A stretch of 64,000 nucleotides of DNA from Acidobacteriota bacterium. GTDB lineage: Bacteria > Acidobacteriota > Terriglobia > UBA7540. Position 1 is the stretch's first letter. Each line of letters begins with the position of its first letter. A program made the translations under genes and the position numbers. The DNA is taken from NCBI GenBank assembly GCA_021838785.1, contig JAKCCV010000011.1, positions 55,663 to 119,662 on the forward strand, in the 5' to 3' direction. Below the pieces are notes generated by a model, which saw only the letters and a program-made list of their open reading frames with translations, did no database searches and was not told where the DNA came from. Positions 36,019 through 45,807 of this stretch are shown here, one piece after another.

Positions 36019-37314
36019 GTGCTCAGGAGGGTTGTGGATTCATCCGCCCACGCTCGCTCGCCGCTTTCAGCCCATTCCGGTTCCGAGTCCGTCTCGAACA
36101 CTCGCCGCTGGGCGGTGGTCTCTTTACTCTTTATTGCCTCCATCATCAACTACTTTGACCGCGCCACGATTTCCTTTGCTTTGCCGCTGATTTCTCACGA
36201 TTTCCATTTGGGCCCGGCGAGCGAAGGACTTCTGCTTTCCGCTTTTTTCTGGTCTTACACGTTGATGCAACTGCCGATTGGGGCCATGGCTGACCGTTTC
36301 GACCTGCTGTGGATTTATGCGGGCACTTTTGCGGTTTGGTCGCTGGCGCAAGGTCTCACGGGCATCGCAGGCAGCTTCGCCGTGCTGATCGTCCTGCGCT
36401 TGGTGCTCGGTGTCGGCGAGTCCATTTATCTGCCCGGGGGCACCAAAATTGTGAGCCTGCTTTACCAGCGGGAGGAGCGCGGCGCGCCCTCCGGCTTTTT
36501 CGATTTTGGCACGCGCATCGGCATTGCCGCCGGCGGCCTGCTGATGCCGCTGTTGCTGGCGCGTTGGGGCTGGAGGCTAGCCTTTGTGGCTGTCGGCGTT
36601 CCCGCGCTATTGTGGTTAATACCCTGGTTTGCGGTCTTTCCCGCCCGCGTTGTCCGCGCGCGGGCTCGTGCCGCCCGTGCTGCGTCCGCCCCGCGGCGCG
36701 GCCCTCGGCGTTTCAACCGCAACTTGGTGGGCATTTGTCTCGGCTTTTTTTGTTTTGATTACTTTTGGTATCTCATGGTCACTTGGCTGCCTGACTACCT
36801 TTACGTCGAGCGGCATCTGAGCATTGTCAAAGCGGGCCTTTACGCCGCTCTGCCCTACGCGGTTTTCGGCGCCTCAGAGCCTCTCGGCGGTTGGATTGCC
36901 GACCGCCTCATTCGCCGTGGGTGGGATGAAACCCGCACCCGTAAAGGCATCGTCACCTTCGGCTTCCTCTTCGGTCTTCTTATTATTCCTGCCGCGCGCG
37001 TGCACAGCGCTGATGCGGCTCTGGCGCTCATCGTCGGTTCAGGCTTGGTGGGGCTTTCGACCGCCAACCTCATCGTCATTTTGCAGAGTTGCGCCCCGCC
37101 GGGCGAGGTTGGTCTTTGGACCGGCTTTGAAAATTTTGCCGGCAACCTTGGCGGCATTCTGGCTCCCCTGCTCACCGGTTTCCTCATCAAATGGTCCGGC
37201 TCTTTTTTGCCCGCCTTCATCCTTGCTCCGGCGATTTTGCTGAGCGGCCTGTTTTCCTATTGGTTCGTTGTGGGTCGCCTCGAGCCCGTCAAGAGCTCTA
37301 CCCCCGCCGGCTAA
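36019..37314 (+). CDS. Major facilitator superfamily transporter (anion:cation symporter type)
   Basis: About 431 aa with 12 predicted helices in two halves around a basic loop ('RARARAARAASAPRRGPRR'). The first helix carries 'INYFDRATISFALPLI', the signature of the ACS family of sugar-acid and organic-anion/H+ symporters (GudP/ExuT-like), and 'PIGAMADRF' is the loop 2-3 motif. 'GVGESIYLPGGTK' matches the fourth-helix region of that family. Substrate likely a hexuronate or similar acid, but not provable here. Start is uncertain: TTG at 35977, GTG at 36019 and GTG at 36034 are all in frame. Confidence 0.85.
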   Translation: MLRRVVDSSAHARSPLSAHSGSESVSNTRRWAVVSLLFIASIINYFDRATISFALPLISHDFHLGPASEGLLLSAFFWSYTLMQLPIGAMADRFDLLWIYAGTFAVWSLAQGLTGIAGSFAVLIVLRLVLGVGESIYLPGGTKIVSLLYQREERGAPSGFFDFGTRIGIAAGGLLMPLLLARWGWRLAFVAVGVPALLWLIPWFAVFPARVVRARARAARAASAPRRGPRRFNRNLVGICLGFFCFDYFWYLMVTWLPDYLYVERHLSIVKAGLYAALPYAVFGASEPLGGWIADRLIRRGWDETRTRKGIVTFGFLFGLLIIPAARVHSADAALALIVGSGLVGLSTANLIVILQSCAPPGEVGLWTGFENFAGNLGGILAPLLTGFLIKWSGSFLPAFILAPAILLSGLFSYWFVVGRLEPVKSSTPAG

Positions 37315-37520
37315 TGTCTGGTGGCAATCGCCATCCGCACGGAATCATCGAGCGCGCCGCCCTGATGCGCGGCCCAGCCCTCATCAAAATGGGATGAAGT
37401 CTCTGAAGACCAATCCAATGTCTGGTGGCAATCGCCATCCGCACGGAATCATCGAGCGCGCCGCCCTGATGCGCGGCCCAGCCCTCATCAAAATGGGATG
37501 AAGTCTCTGAAGACCAATCC
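37313..37520 (+). repeat. Exact tandem duplication, two 104-bp copies
   Basis: Copies at 37313-37416 and 37417-37520 are identical over 104 bp. The first begins inside the TAA stop of the MFS gene. The unit starts AATGTCTGGTGGCAATC and ends AGACCAATCC. A frame through the array reads MSGGNRHPHGIIERA in each copy, but this is probably incidental. No terminal inverted repeats flank it. Confidence 0.9.
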
Positions 37521-37776
37521 GCGGCTCCCTTGCCCAAGCTCGACTTTGTGCGGGATGTGGAATGCTTGGGCGATTTGTGCTATCTTGGAAACTCGAAGGG
37601 AAGAAGCTACGCAGGAGTTTTGAGTCGCCTCATTCAGCAGCGATCATTTCATTAAGGGACACGGGAAAGTCCTCGAGGATAGGTGGCCACGACGACGGGT
37701 AGGATTTTCCCCGACGAGCAAGTCGCCTCTCCGCTCCGAGGGCCACGGCCCCATGCCCTTCCCTTCCGAAGGCAGT
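37521..37776. other. dnaA upstream region
   Basis: A 256-bp gap after the tandem repeat. Contains one weak DnaA-box match (6 of 9) in 'GATGTGGAATGC' and an extended -10-like TGCTATCTT (37579-37586 area). Presumably holds the dnaA promoter; nothing firmer can be said. Confidence 0.3.
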
Positions 37777-39105
37777 ATGAACGCTTGGCAGGAAGTCCTC
37801 GGATACCTGAAAAGCAAGATCAGCCACGAAAACTATCAGACTTGGCTGCGTCCAACCCGGTACAGCCATCAAGAGGGGCCCACCTTGGTGGTTCGCGTCC
37901 CTAACCAGGAATTCAAGGATTGGATTCAAGAGCACTACGGCGCCACGATACAGGAAGCCCTCCAGCAGTTGAACGTTGGGGCAGCAGAGGTTCGTCTCCT
38001 GCCGGACGAAAGTTTGGCAAAGAAGACCGAGCGCGACGGGGAGCCCAAACCAATCCAGGCCAAACTTGACTTCAACGCCGTCGAGCACCAACTCAACTCA
38101 AAGTACACCTTTGACACATTTGTTGTCGGATCGTGTAATCAATTTGCACATGCCGCGGCGAGGGCTGTGGCCGAGCGGCCCGCGAAGGCGTACAATCCTC
38201 TCTTCCTTTACGGTGGCGTGGGCCTTGGGAAAACTCACCTGATGCAAGCGGTGGGGCATTCGATCAAAAGCCATCAGAAGGATGTCCGCCTGGCTTACGT
38301 GTCCTCTGAGGCATTTACGAATGAGGTCATCAGCTCGCTCCGCTACGACCGCATGACTTCCTTTCACGACAAGTACCGCAACGTGGATGTTTTGTTGATG
38401 GATGATATTGAGTTCATCGCGGGCAAAGAGCGGACCATGGAGGAGTTTTTCCACACCTTCAACACTCTCTACGAAGCCCAAAAACAAGTCATCTTCACCA
38501 GCGACCAGCCTCCCAATGAGATCCCGGGCCTTGAAGAGCGGTTACGGTCGAGGTTCGCCTGGGGTTTGACGGCAGATTTACAACCACCGGACACGGAAAC
38601 TAAACGGGCGATTCTTGCGAAAAAGGCCGAGACGCAGGGCGTCAAACTCCCGGAGCCTGTCGAGGAACTCATCGCTCTGAGAATTAAATCGAGTATTCGC
38701 GATCTAGAGGGCGCATTGACCCGGTTGATCGCGTACTCATCGCTAACAGGCACAGAGATCACGCTAGCGATGGCCCAACAAGTATTGAAAAATTTAGTGG
38801 ACCAGGAGGAGCGGCGGATATCCATTGAGCATATCCAGCGAGCTGTATCGAAGGAATTTAACCTCACTATCTCTCAGTTAAAGGCTAAGAATAACAGCCG
38901 TGCTGTCGCCTACCCGCGCCAAATTGCAATGTATCTCTCAAAACAACTAACAGAGGCATCGTTACCCCAGATCGGTAGAGAATTTGGCGGCAAGCATCAC
39001 ACAACGGTGCTCCATTCGATTGCCAAGATTGACCAAGCGCGCAAGATAGACCGCGATTTAAACAGACTCATTAACAAGCTAAGTGATTCCCTAAATTCAG
39101 GTTAA
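37777..39105 (+). CDS. dnaA: Chromosomal replication initiator protein DnaA
   Basis: 442 aa. Domain I 'MNAWQEVLGYLKSKISHENYQTWLRPT', short domain II, AAA+ domain III with Walker A GGVGLGKT (146-153), Walker B 'VDVLLMDDIEFIAGKE' and 'SRFAWGLTADLQPPD', and DNA-binding domain IV ending in the family signature 'EFGGKHHTTVLHSIAKI'. It binds DnaA boxes and opens the origin. Start ATG at 37777 follows GAAGG at 37768-37772; an in-frame ATG 24 bp upstream is less likely. Followed by a candidate origin and dnaN, the classic order. Confidence 0.97.
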   Translation: MNAWQEVLGYLKSKISHENYQTWLRPTRYSHQEGPTLVVRVPNQEFKDWIQEHYGATIQEALQQLNVGAAEVRLLPDESLAKKTERDGEPKPIQAKLDFNAVEHQLNSKYTFDTFVVGSCNQFAHAAARAVAERPAKAYNPLFLYGGVGLGKTHLMQAVGHSIKSHQKDVRLAYVSSEAFTNEVISSLRYDRMTSFHDKYRNVDVLLMDDIEFIAGKERTMEEFFHTFNTLYEAQKQVIFTSDQPPNEIPGLEERLRSRFAWGLTADLQPPDTETKRAILAKKAETQGVKLPEPVEELIALRIKSSIRDLEGALTRLIAYSSLTGTEITLAMAQQVLKNLVDQEERRISIEHIQRAVSKEFNLTISQLKAKNNSRAVAYPRQIAMYLSKQLTEASLPQIGREFGGKHHTTVLHSIAKIDQARKIDRDLNRLINKLSDSLNSG

Positions 39106-39305
39106 GATAGAGTTAGGTAAGTACGCTGTGGATGGCGCTGTGGAAAGAAAATAGGCTTTAAGATTTCCACGCTTTATAATAAGGGCTCTTGTAGGTATCA
39201 ACAGGCGTGAACTCCCCAGGGGCGAGTGTAGAGAGGGTGGCCTCAACTTTTCCACATTTTCAACCGCCCTCCTACTAAAACCTAATATCATTTAAGGTGA
39301 TCAAT
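39106..39305. promoter_or_regulatory. oriC: Candidate oriC segment between dnaA and dnaN
   Basis: A locally AT-rich gap holding several DnaA-box-like 9-mers: TTTTCCACA (39248-39256, 8 of 9 to TTATCCACA), and on the opposite strand CCATCCACA (39127-39135) and CTTTCCACA (39139-39147), plus a weaker ATTTCCACG (39163-39171). The stretch 39146-39190 (AAATAGGC...TTTATAATAAG) is the most AT-rich and might be the unwinding element. It is only 200 bp, so the full origin could also include the dnaA upstream region. An AAGGTGA for dnaN ends the gap. Confidence 0.5.
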
Positions 39306-40421
39306 ATGGAATTCGCCGTCACAAAGAGCCACTTACTCAAGGAATTGGGGCTAACTCAAGGGGTCGTTGAGAAGAGAGCTACCATTCCCATCCTATCCAA
39401 CGTCCTTTTAGAAGCAGCCGGCCCCAAGGTTCAAATCAGTGCAACCGACCTTGAGCTTGCGATCCATTGCTCCGCAGAGGCCAAGGTTAAAAAGGAAGGC
39501 TCGACAACGGTTCCAGCGAAACGCCTATTGGAAATTGTGCGGTCCTTGCCGGAGGCGGAGATCAAGTTTAAGTTGCTCGAAAACCACTGGATTCAGATCA
39601 ATTGCGAGAGGTCATCCTTTAAGTTGGTGGGGATGGCCAAGGACAATTATCCTTCGCTCGCCGCGATTCCCCAGCCGCTAGCCTCCATTCCCAGCAAAAT
39701 GTTGTCCCTCATGATTCAAAGGACCATCTTTGCGATTTCGAACGAGGAATCACGCTACACACTTAACGGAGCTCTCCTGGTGCTGAAACCTGAAAGCGCC
39801 GCTATGGTGGCCACGGATGGGCACCGCTTGGCTATCATCGAAGGCGACATTCACGTCGGAGGGTTAAAGAACGAATTGCGTGTTTTACTGCCCCGAAAGG
39901 CGATGGGCGAGCTTGAACGGTTGCTCAGTGAATCAGATCCTGACGCGGTGGTCGAGTTCTCGCGGGATGATAATCATCTCTTCTTTTCAGTTGGGGACCG
40001 AGCCTTAATTTCAAGGATGCTTACTGGGCAATTTCCTAACTATGAGGCGGTTCTCCCAAGAGAGAATCAACTACTGGTTGAGCTTGAAAAGGACACCCTT
40101 GCGGATGCTATCCGGCGCGTCGCACTCCTAGCTGACGAACGATCGAGAGCAATCCGACTTCGACTGGACAAAGATAAAATGGAAATCTTTTCTTCCAGTG
40201 GAGACTTTGGCGAAGCGCATGAGGTCTTGGACGTGCAGTACCCCAGCGAACCCTTGCAAATTGGCTTTAACTACCAATACCTCTTGGATTTTTTGAATGT
40301 CGCCGGCGACGGCGTGAAGATTAGGATGGAACTCAAGGACGAACAGAGCGCGGGGCAGATGAGGCCTCTAGAGGATAAGGCGTGGCGCTACCGATATGTA
40401 GTTATGCCGATGCGCGTGTAA
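39306..40421 (+). CDS. dnaN: DNA polymerase III sliding clamp (beta subunit)
   Basis: 371 aa. Forms the ring-shaped dimer that tethers replicative polymerase. Three clamp domains are readable: 'MEFAVTKSHLLKELGLTQGV' then 'ILSNVLLEA', middle-domain 'VATDGHRLAI', and C-terminal 'LLADERSRAIRLRL' to 'YVVMPMRV', the usual clamp ending (…PMR). ATG at 39306 with AAGGTGA at 39292-39298; a GTG at 39297 is inside that ribosome site and unlikely. Confidence 0.97.
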   Translation: MEFAVTKSHLLKELGLTQGVVEKRATIPILSNVLLEAAGPKVQISATDLELAIHCSAEAKVKKEGSTTVPAKRLLEIVRSLPEAEIKFKLLENHWIQINCERSSFKLVGMAKDNYPSLAAIPQPLASIPSKMLSLMIQRTIFAISNEESRYTLNGALLVLKPESAAMVATDGHRLAIIEGDIHVGGLKNELRVLLPRKAMGELERLLSESDPDAVVEFSRDDNHLFFSVGDRALISRMLTGQFPNYEAVLPRENQLLVELEKDTLADAIRRVALLADERSRAIRLRLDKDKMEIFSSSGDFGEAHEVLDVQYPSEPLQIGFNYQYLLDFLNVAGDGVKIRMELKDEQSAGQMRPLEDKAWRYRYVVMPMRV

Positions 40422-40470
40422 GGGGTTAAAATAGAAGATGGGGTAGGGTTAGAGAGTCTTAGGGGATTCA

Positions 40471-40506
40471 GGCCGGCGGGAAGGTGAGGTTCCCGTCGGT
40501 CTTTTT
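40471..40506 (+). terminator. Intrinsic terminator after dnaN
   Basis: GGCCGGCGGGAA (40471-40482) pairs with TTCCCGTCGGTC (40490-40501), 12 pairs including two G-U, with a 7-nt loop and TTTTT (40502-40506). It separates dnaN from gyrB. Confidence 0.85.
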
Positions 40507-40518
40507 GTGTAGGGCTAA

Positions 40519-42951
<2,433 letters not shown>

Positions 42952-42989
42952 CCGAGATCGCGCAGGGTAGCGGACGCGACACATCTCCA

Positions 42990-44537
42990 TCACGCGAGGT
43001 GGCACGCGATGTTTGACAGCGTCGCGTCGACCTCAATGCCCAAGGCATCCTTCATCACTGAGATCGCCGCGTCCCGCACAGCCTTCGCGTGTTCCTTCGG
43101 CGCGTAGACGAAGCTCTTCCATTTGTGGTGCGCGTAAGCCTCCGTCCACTGCTCAAGAGGGAAGAAATCCTCGATCGACTCGATGTCGCCCGAGGGTGAC
43201 GCTTGGATGTATGCGAAGTCACTTTTGATCTTGGGCACACCAGGGACGCTCAGCAGGACTTCGTCGAGATTGCACCTACCCCTGACCTCCGCGGGGAGCA
43301 GCTTATGGATTTCCTCCTCCACACGGTGCAGGTCGGCCGAATGTGCCGAGAGATCGACGATTCTTTTGCGATGGTAGGTATCCCAGTTTTGTTTCGACAC
43401 CGTCCTTCGCGATGTTTCGAGGCTTCGAACAAACAGGCTCCGCCGTTTGAAACTGCTGAGCATCTTCTTTACAAACTCATCGCCGAACCCGCCGAACTGG
43501 TTGAAAAACTCATCGTCGGTAACGTAGAGGTACTCCACGGGCTCGCTGAAGGTGATGACCTTATCCCGACAGTGCAAGCCGCACTGATCCCCGTTCTCAA
43601 CTATGTGGCGGATGAGCGACCGAAGCATCGCGTCGAGACATTTGACCTTCGGATGGTGGTACACCGACCCATACAAGGTCATTTTGCTGAACAGTATCTG
43701 TTCAAGGGGCACGTAACTTCGCAAGACAAGCAGCCTGTGGCCCATATATTCAGCTGTCGAGATCATGCTATAGAAGCGGGCGAGGTCAACCGTGAGCGCC
43801 AGCCCACAGTAGTAGCTGTCGCGGGCGATATAGTCCAGCTTGTCGGCGTCGTATGGACTACTCACGATTTGGGCGAGAAAGTATTTATCCTTGTCGGGGT
43901 GCCTCCCCAAGATCATTTCCGCAACAACATCCAGGTTGATCTCCGCCCGGCACGCAGTGACGGCCACCCGTTCAAACCACTCCCGGAACACCTTCGACTT
44001 GACTATCAGGTGGGAAAGAATTTCTCCCGGTGCATTCTTGACAAAGGCGGGCTTCTTTTTGAACTCCTGGAGGTCGGTCAGTTCCTCGTAGATCTGCTCG
44101 GACGAGTGCGAGCACAGGCCGTGGCCCACGTCGTGGAGCAGCGCCGCCATTCGCAGGTGCGCAAGGTCACCCCTGAGGCGGTCGGGGTCGGCAGGAAACG
44201 GCTTTCCGGGGAACTCCACTGAGTGCCGGTCCTGGATGGCCCTGAAGCACCTCTCGGCAATCGTGCAGGCCCCGAGGCAGTGCTCGAACCGTGTGTGGGT
44301 CGCGGAGGGGAAAACCTGGAACACCAAGCCAGTTTGCCTGATCTTCTTGAGCCGTTGCAGCAACGGAGAGTCAATTACCGCGATTTCGGCCCTGGTAAAA
44401 TATTGGTTCCCTAGCAGGGCGTCATTGATGACTTTCGAATCTCGCGGGGCGACGGGTGCCGAGCTGCCAAATGTCCACTCGACAAACGAGTTTACCCGTT
44501 CCTCCAGCCCAGATGTCAAAATATCCCCTCGCACCAC
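42990..44537 (-). CDS. SAMHD1-like HD-domain phosphohydrolase
   Basis: 515 aa. HD metal ligands are all present and ordered as in SAMHD1/dGTPase-type enzymes: His86 ('TRFEHCLGA'), His135-Asp136 ('LLHDVGHGLCSHSSE'), and the late Asp in 'YDADKLDYIARDSYYCGL' (about 230-247), a stretch strikingly like the human SAMHD1 'VDKWDYFARD'. Early 'LLQRLKKIRQTGLV' and 'ATHTRFEH' also match. Such enzymes strip triphosphate from dNTPs or act on related nucleotides. The C-terminal about 200 residues are unfamiliar. Start is one of two adjacent GTG codons. Lies 43 bp downstream of the 140-aa gene on the same strand, so they form an operon. Confidence 0.85.
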   Translation of the reverse strand: MVRGDILTSGLEERVNSFVEWTFGSSAPVAPRDSKVINDALLGNQYFTRAEIAVIDSPLLQRLKKIRQTGLVFQVFPSATHTRFEHCLGACTIAERCFRAIQDRHSVEFPGKPFPADPDRLRGDLAHLRMAALLHDVGHGLCSHSSEQIYEELTDLQEFKKKPAFVKNAPGEILSHLIVKSKVFREWFERVAVTACRAEINLDVVAEMILGRHPDKDKYFLAQIVSSPYDADKLDYIARDSYYCGLALTVDLARFYSMISTAEYMGHRLLVLRSYVPLEQILFSKMTLYGSVYHHPKVKCLDAMLRSLIRHIVENGDQCGLHCRDKVITFSEPVEYLYVTDDEFFNQFGGFGDEFVKKMLSSFKRRSLFVRSLETSRRTVSKQNWDTYHRKRIVDLSAHSADLHRVEEEIHKLLPAEVRGRCNLDEVLLSVPGVPKIKSDFAYIQASPSGDIESIEDFFPLEQWTEAYAHHKWKSFVYAPKEHAKAVRDAAISVMKDALGIEVDATLSNIACHLA

Positions 44538-44580
44538 CCAACTGGCCTCGAAGGTGGCACCGTCAGCGCAACGGCGGCCC

Positions 44581-45003
44581 CTAGGCGCGCGTCACGAGTT
44601 GCAGGAATCTCTGCGCCAAACTGCTCAGCTCTTTAGCCTCGCCATCCGAGAGCCGCGGCTTAAGTTCGCGATTGAAGTACTCATCAGCGGAGCGGCGGAG
44701 GAACACGACCTCGTAGTCCGGGTTTTCCCTCCCGAGGAGCCCGGACAGCTGCAGCCGGGAAATGGACTCGCTTAGCACGGGGCTGTAGGGTTCTGGTCCG
44801 CTGTCAGAGAACACGAAGCCGTCCAACGCTCGGCTGTGCAACTCTTCGGCAAGCGTGCGGAAAACCTTCTGCAGGGTCGGGTCATGGCCTCGGAACGCCA
44901 GGCGATCTTCGCCTGAGAGCTCCTTCGCCATTGCGAATATGGCCGTCAGAACATCTTCCGGGAGCAGGCCCTCCCGGCTCGGTTTTATTGTCGCGGTGCC
45001 CAT
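44581..45003 (-). CDS. Unknown 140-aa partner of the HD phosphohydrolase
   Basis: 140 aa, acidic and helical, with AGGGGGTGAT just upstream of the ATG. The middle ('EPYSPVLSESISRLQLSGLL') followed by 'NPDYEVVFLRR' could be a winged-helix or all-alpha domain; the end 'GEAKELSSLAQRFLQLV' is a long helix. No Cys or His cluster and no enzyme motif. Cotranscribed with the SAMHD1-like gene and first in the pair, so it may regulate or sense for it. I do not recognise the family. Confidence 0.65.
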   Translation of the reverse strand: MGTATIKPSREGLLPEDVLTAIFAMAKELSGEDRLAFRGHDPTLQKVFRTLAEELHSRALDGFVFSDSGPEPYSPVLSESISRLQLSGLLGRENPDYEVVFLRRSADEYFNRELKPRLSDGEAKELSSLAQRFLQLVTRA

Positions 45004-45218
45004 ATATCACCCCCTGGCTGGTTGGATGCTTATTCCCTTTCATAGGGCATCGAATGGTACGTACGTCAGGCCACCTTGCGCCCCTTATCCGAGGAGCAAC
45101 GCAAATGCTAACATGCCAAGACCACCGAATATAGTTGCGCGGGGGGCTGCGGTCAACGGTTATTTCTCCAGCCCTGGAGCTCTAGGGTCGTTTTCCCCCT
45201 GCGCACCGGACGCCATAA
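45004..45218. other. Intergenic region with palindromes upstream of the HD operon
   Basis: Contains GTACGTAC (45057-45064, embedded in TACGTACGT) and a 16-bp near-perfect palindrome CCCTGGAGCTCTAGGG (45172-45187) followed on the plus strand by TCGTTTT. These could be operator sites or a bidirectional hairpin. No gene is supported. Confidence 0.35.
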
Positions 45219-45410
45219 CTAGCTCCGCCGTTTCAGCGCGCCCTCGCGAAAAAGCCGCTCGAGGCCGCGCGTGACCAATCGCTCAGCCGCTTCTGCCGGA
45301 TTCTTGCCATACAGGCCGGTTCTTACAAGGGCCTCCAGGTAACTCCGCACCGGCACAGTGGTCGATATAGTAATCTGAACCGTCCCGACGCTGTTCGGGC
45401 GACGTGCCAT
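45219..45410 (-). CDS. Ribbon-helix-helix (CopG/Arc-type) small DNA-binding protein
   Basis: 63 aa. A beta strand 'VQITISTTVP' followed by helix 'RSYLEALVRTGLYG' and helix 'PAEAAERLVTRGLERLF' is the ribbon-helix-helix pattern of CopG, Arc and antitoxin repressors; the Gly-Leu-Tyr-Gly turn matches many such proteins. The ATG has no Shine-Dalgarno but a near-consensus promoter ends 10 bp before it, so the mRNA is probably leaderless. No toxin gene is adjacent on this strand. It may be an autoregulator, and may also act on the neighbouring HD operon. Confidence 0.75.
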   Translation of the reverse strand: MARRPNSVGTVQITISTTVPVRSYLEALVRTGLYGKNPAEAAERLVTRGLERLFREGALKRRS

Positions 45411-45447
45411 TCTAATGGCATTATATTGCCAAAAGAATAAAAGTCAA
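45405..45447 (-). promoter_or_regulatory. Near-consensus promoter and triple half-site operator of the RHH gene
   Basis: On the minus strand, TTGACT (45447-45442), a 16-nt spacer and a perfect TATAAT (45425-45420) precede the ATG at 45410. Three alternating half-sites overlap it on the plus strand: TGCCAT (45405-45410), ATGGCA (45415-45420) and TTGCCA (45426-45431), at about 10-11 bp steps. That is the phasing expected for ribbon-helix-helix dimers binding side by side, so negative autoregulation is likely. Confidence 0.6.
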
Positions 45448-45807
45448 TCCTCCTCCGAGAGCCCGGAACCACAATCCCCAAAGAGGGATTGCCTGAGGCA
45501 GCTTTCTTTACAGACAGACGGGCGCGGAAATGGTAAAATCCCTCTTTTGAGCCTCGCGGGACTTCCTCGAGAAATGCTAATAAAGAAAGCCTATGGGCCG
45601 GAGATTCAGGCGTCTTGCGCACGATGCAGGTCCGCGGCGGAGCGTCGAGCCTTCGGCACGTGGGCGGACCGGGGGGACATGAAGGACGTCCGTGGGTGGC
45701 GGCGCAAAATACGCGCGGCGCGATATCTGAGGGATGGTGGAACGTCGTCCTCGCCACCACGAACGCCCAAACCTAGAGACAGATAAAAGTCGTGGAAGGA
45801 CTAATTT
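45432..45807. other. Intergenic region before gyrA
   Basis: About 376 bp. Holds the -35 of the divergent RHH promoter, a 7-bp hairpin CAATCCC-loop-GGGATTG (45472-45491), possible -10 boxes (TAAAAT near 45533, TAATAA near 45578) and the GGAAGGA ribosome site (45794-45800) of gyrA. The gyrA promoter cannot be fixed. Frames covering this gap look non-coding. Confidence 0.35.

Noticed and set aside
37362..37501. Short coding gene within the 104-bp tandem array
   Set aside because: The frame exists only because of the repeat, has no ribosome site, and both strands show similar open frames.
43203..44222. 339-codon plus-strand frame within the HD gene
   Set aside because: Antisense to the HD phosphohydrolase, whose catalytic motifs are unmistakable; no motif in this frame.
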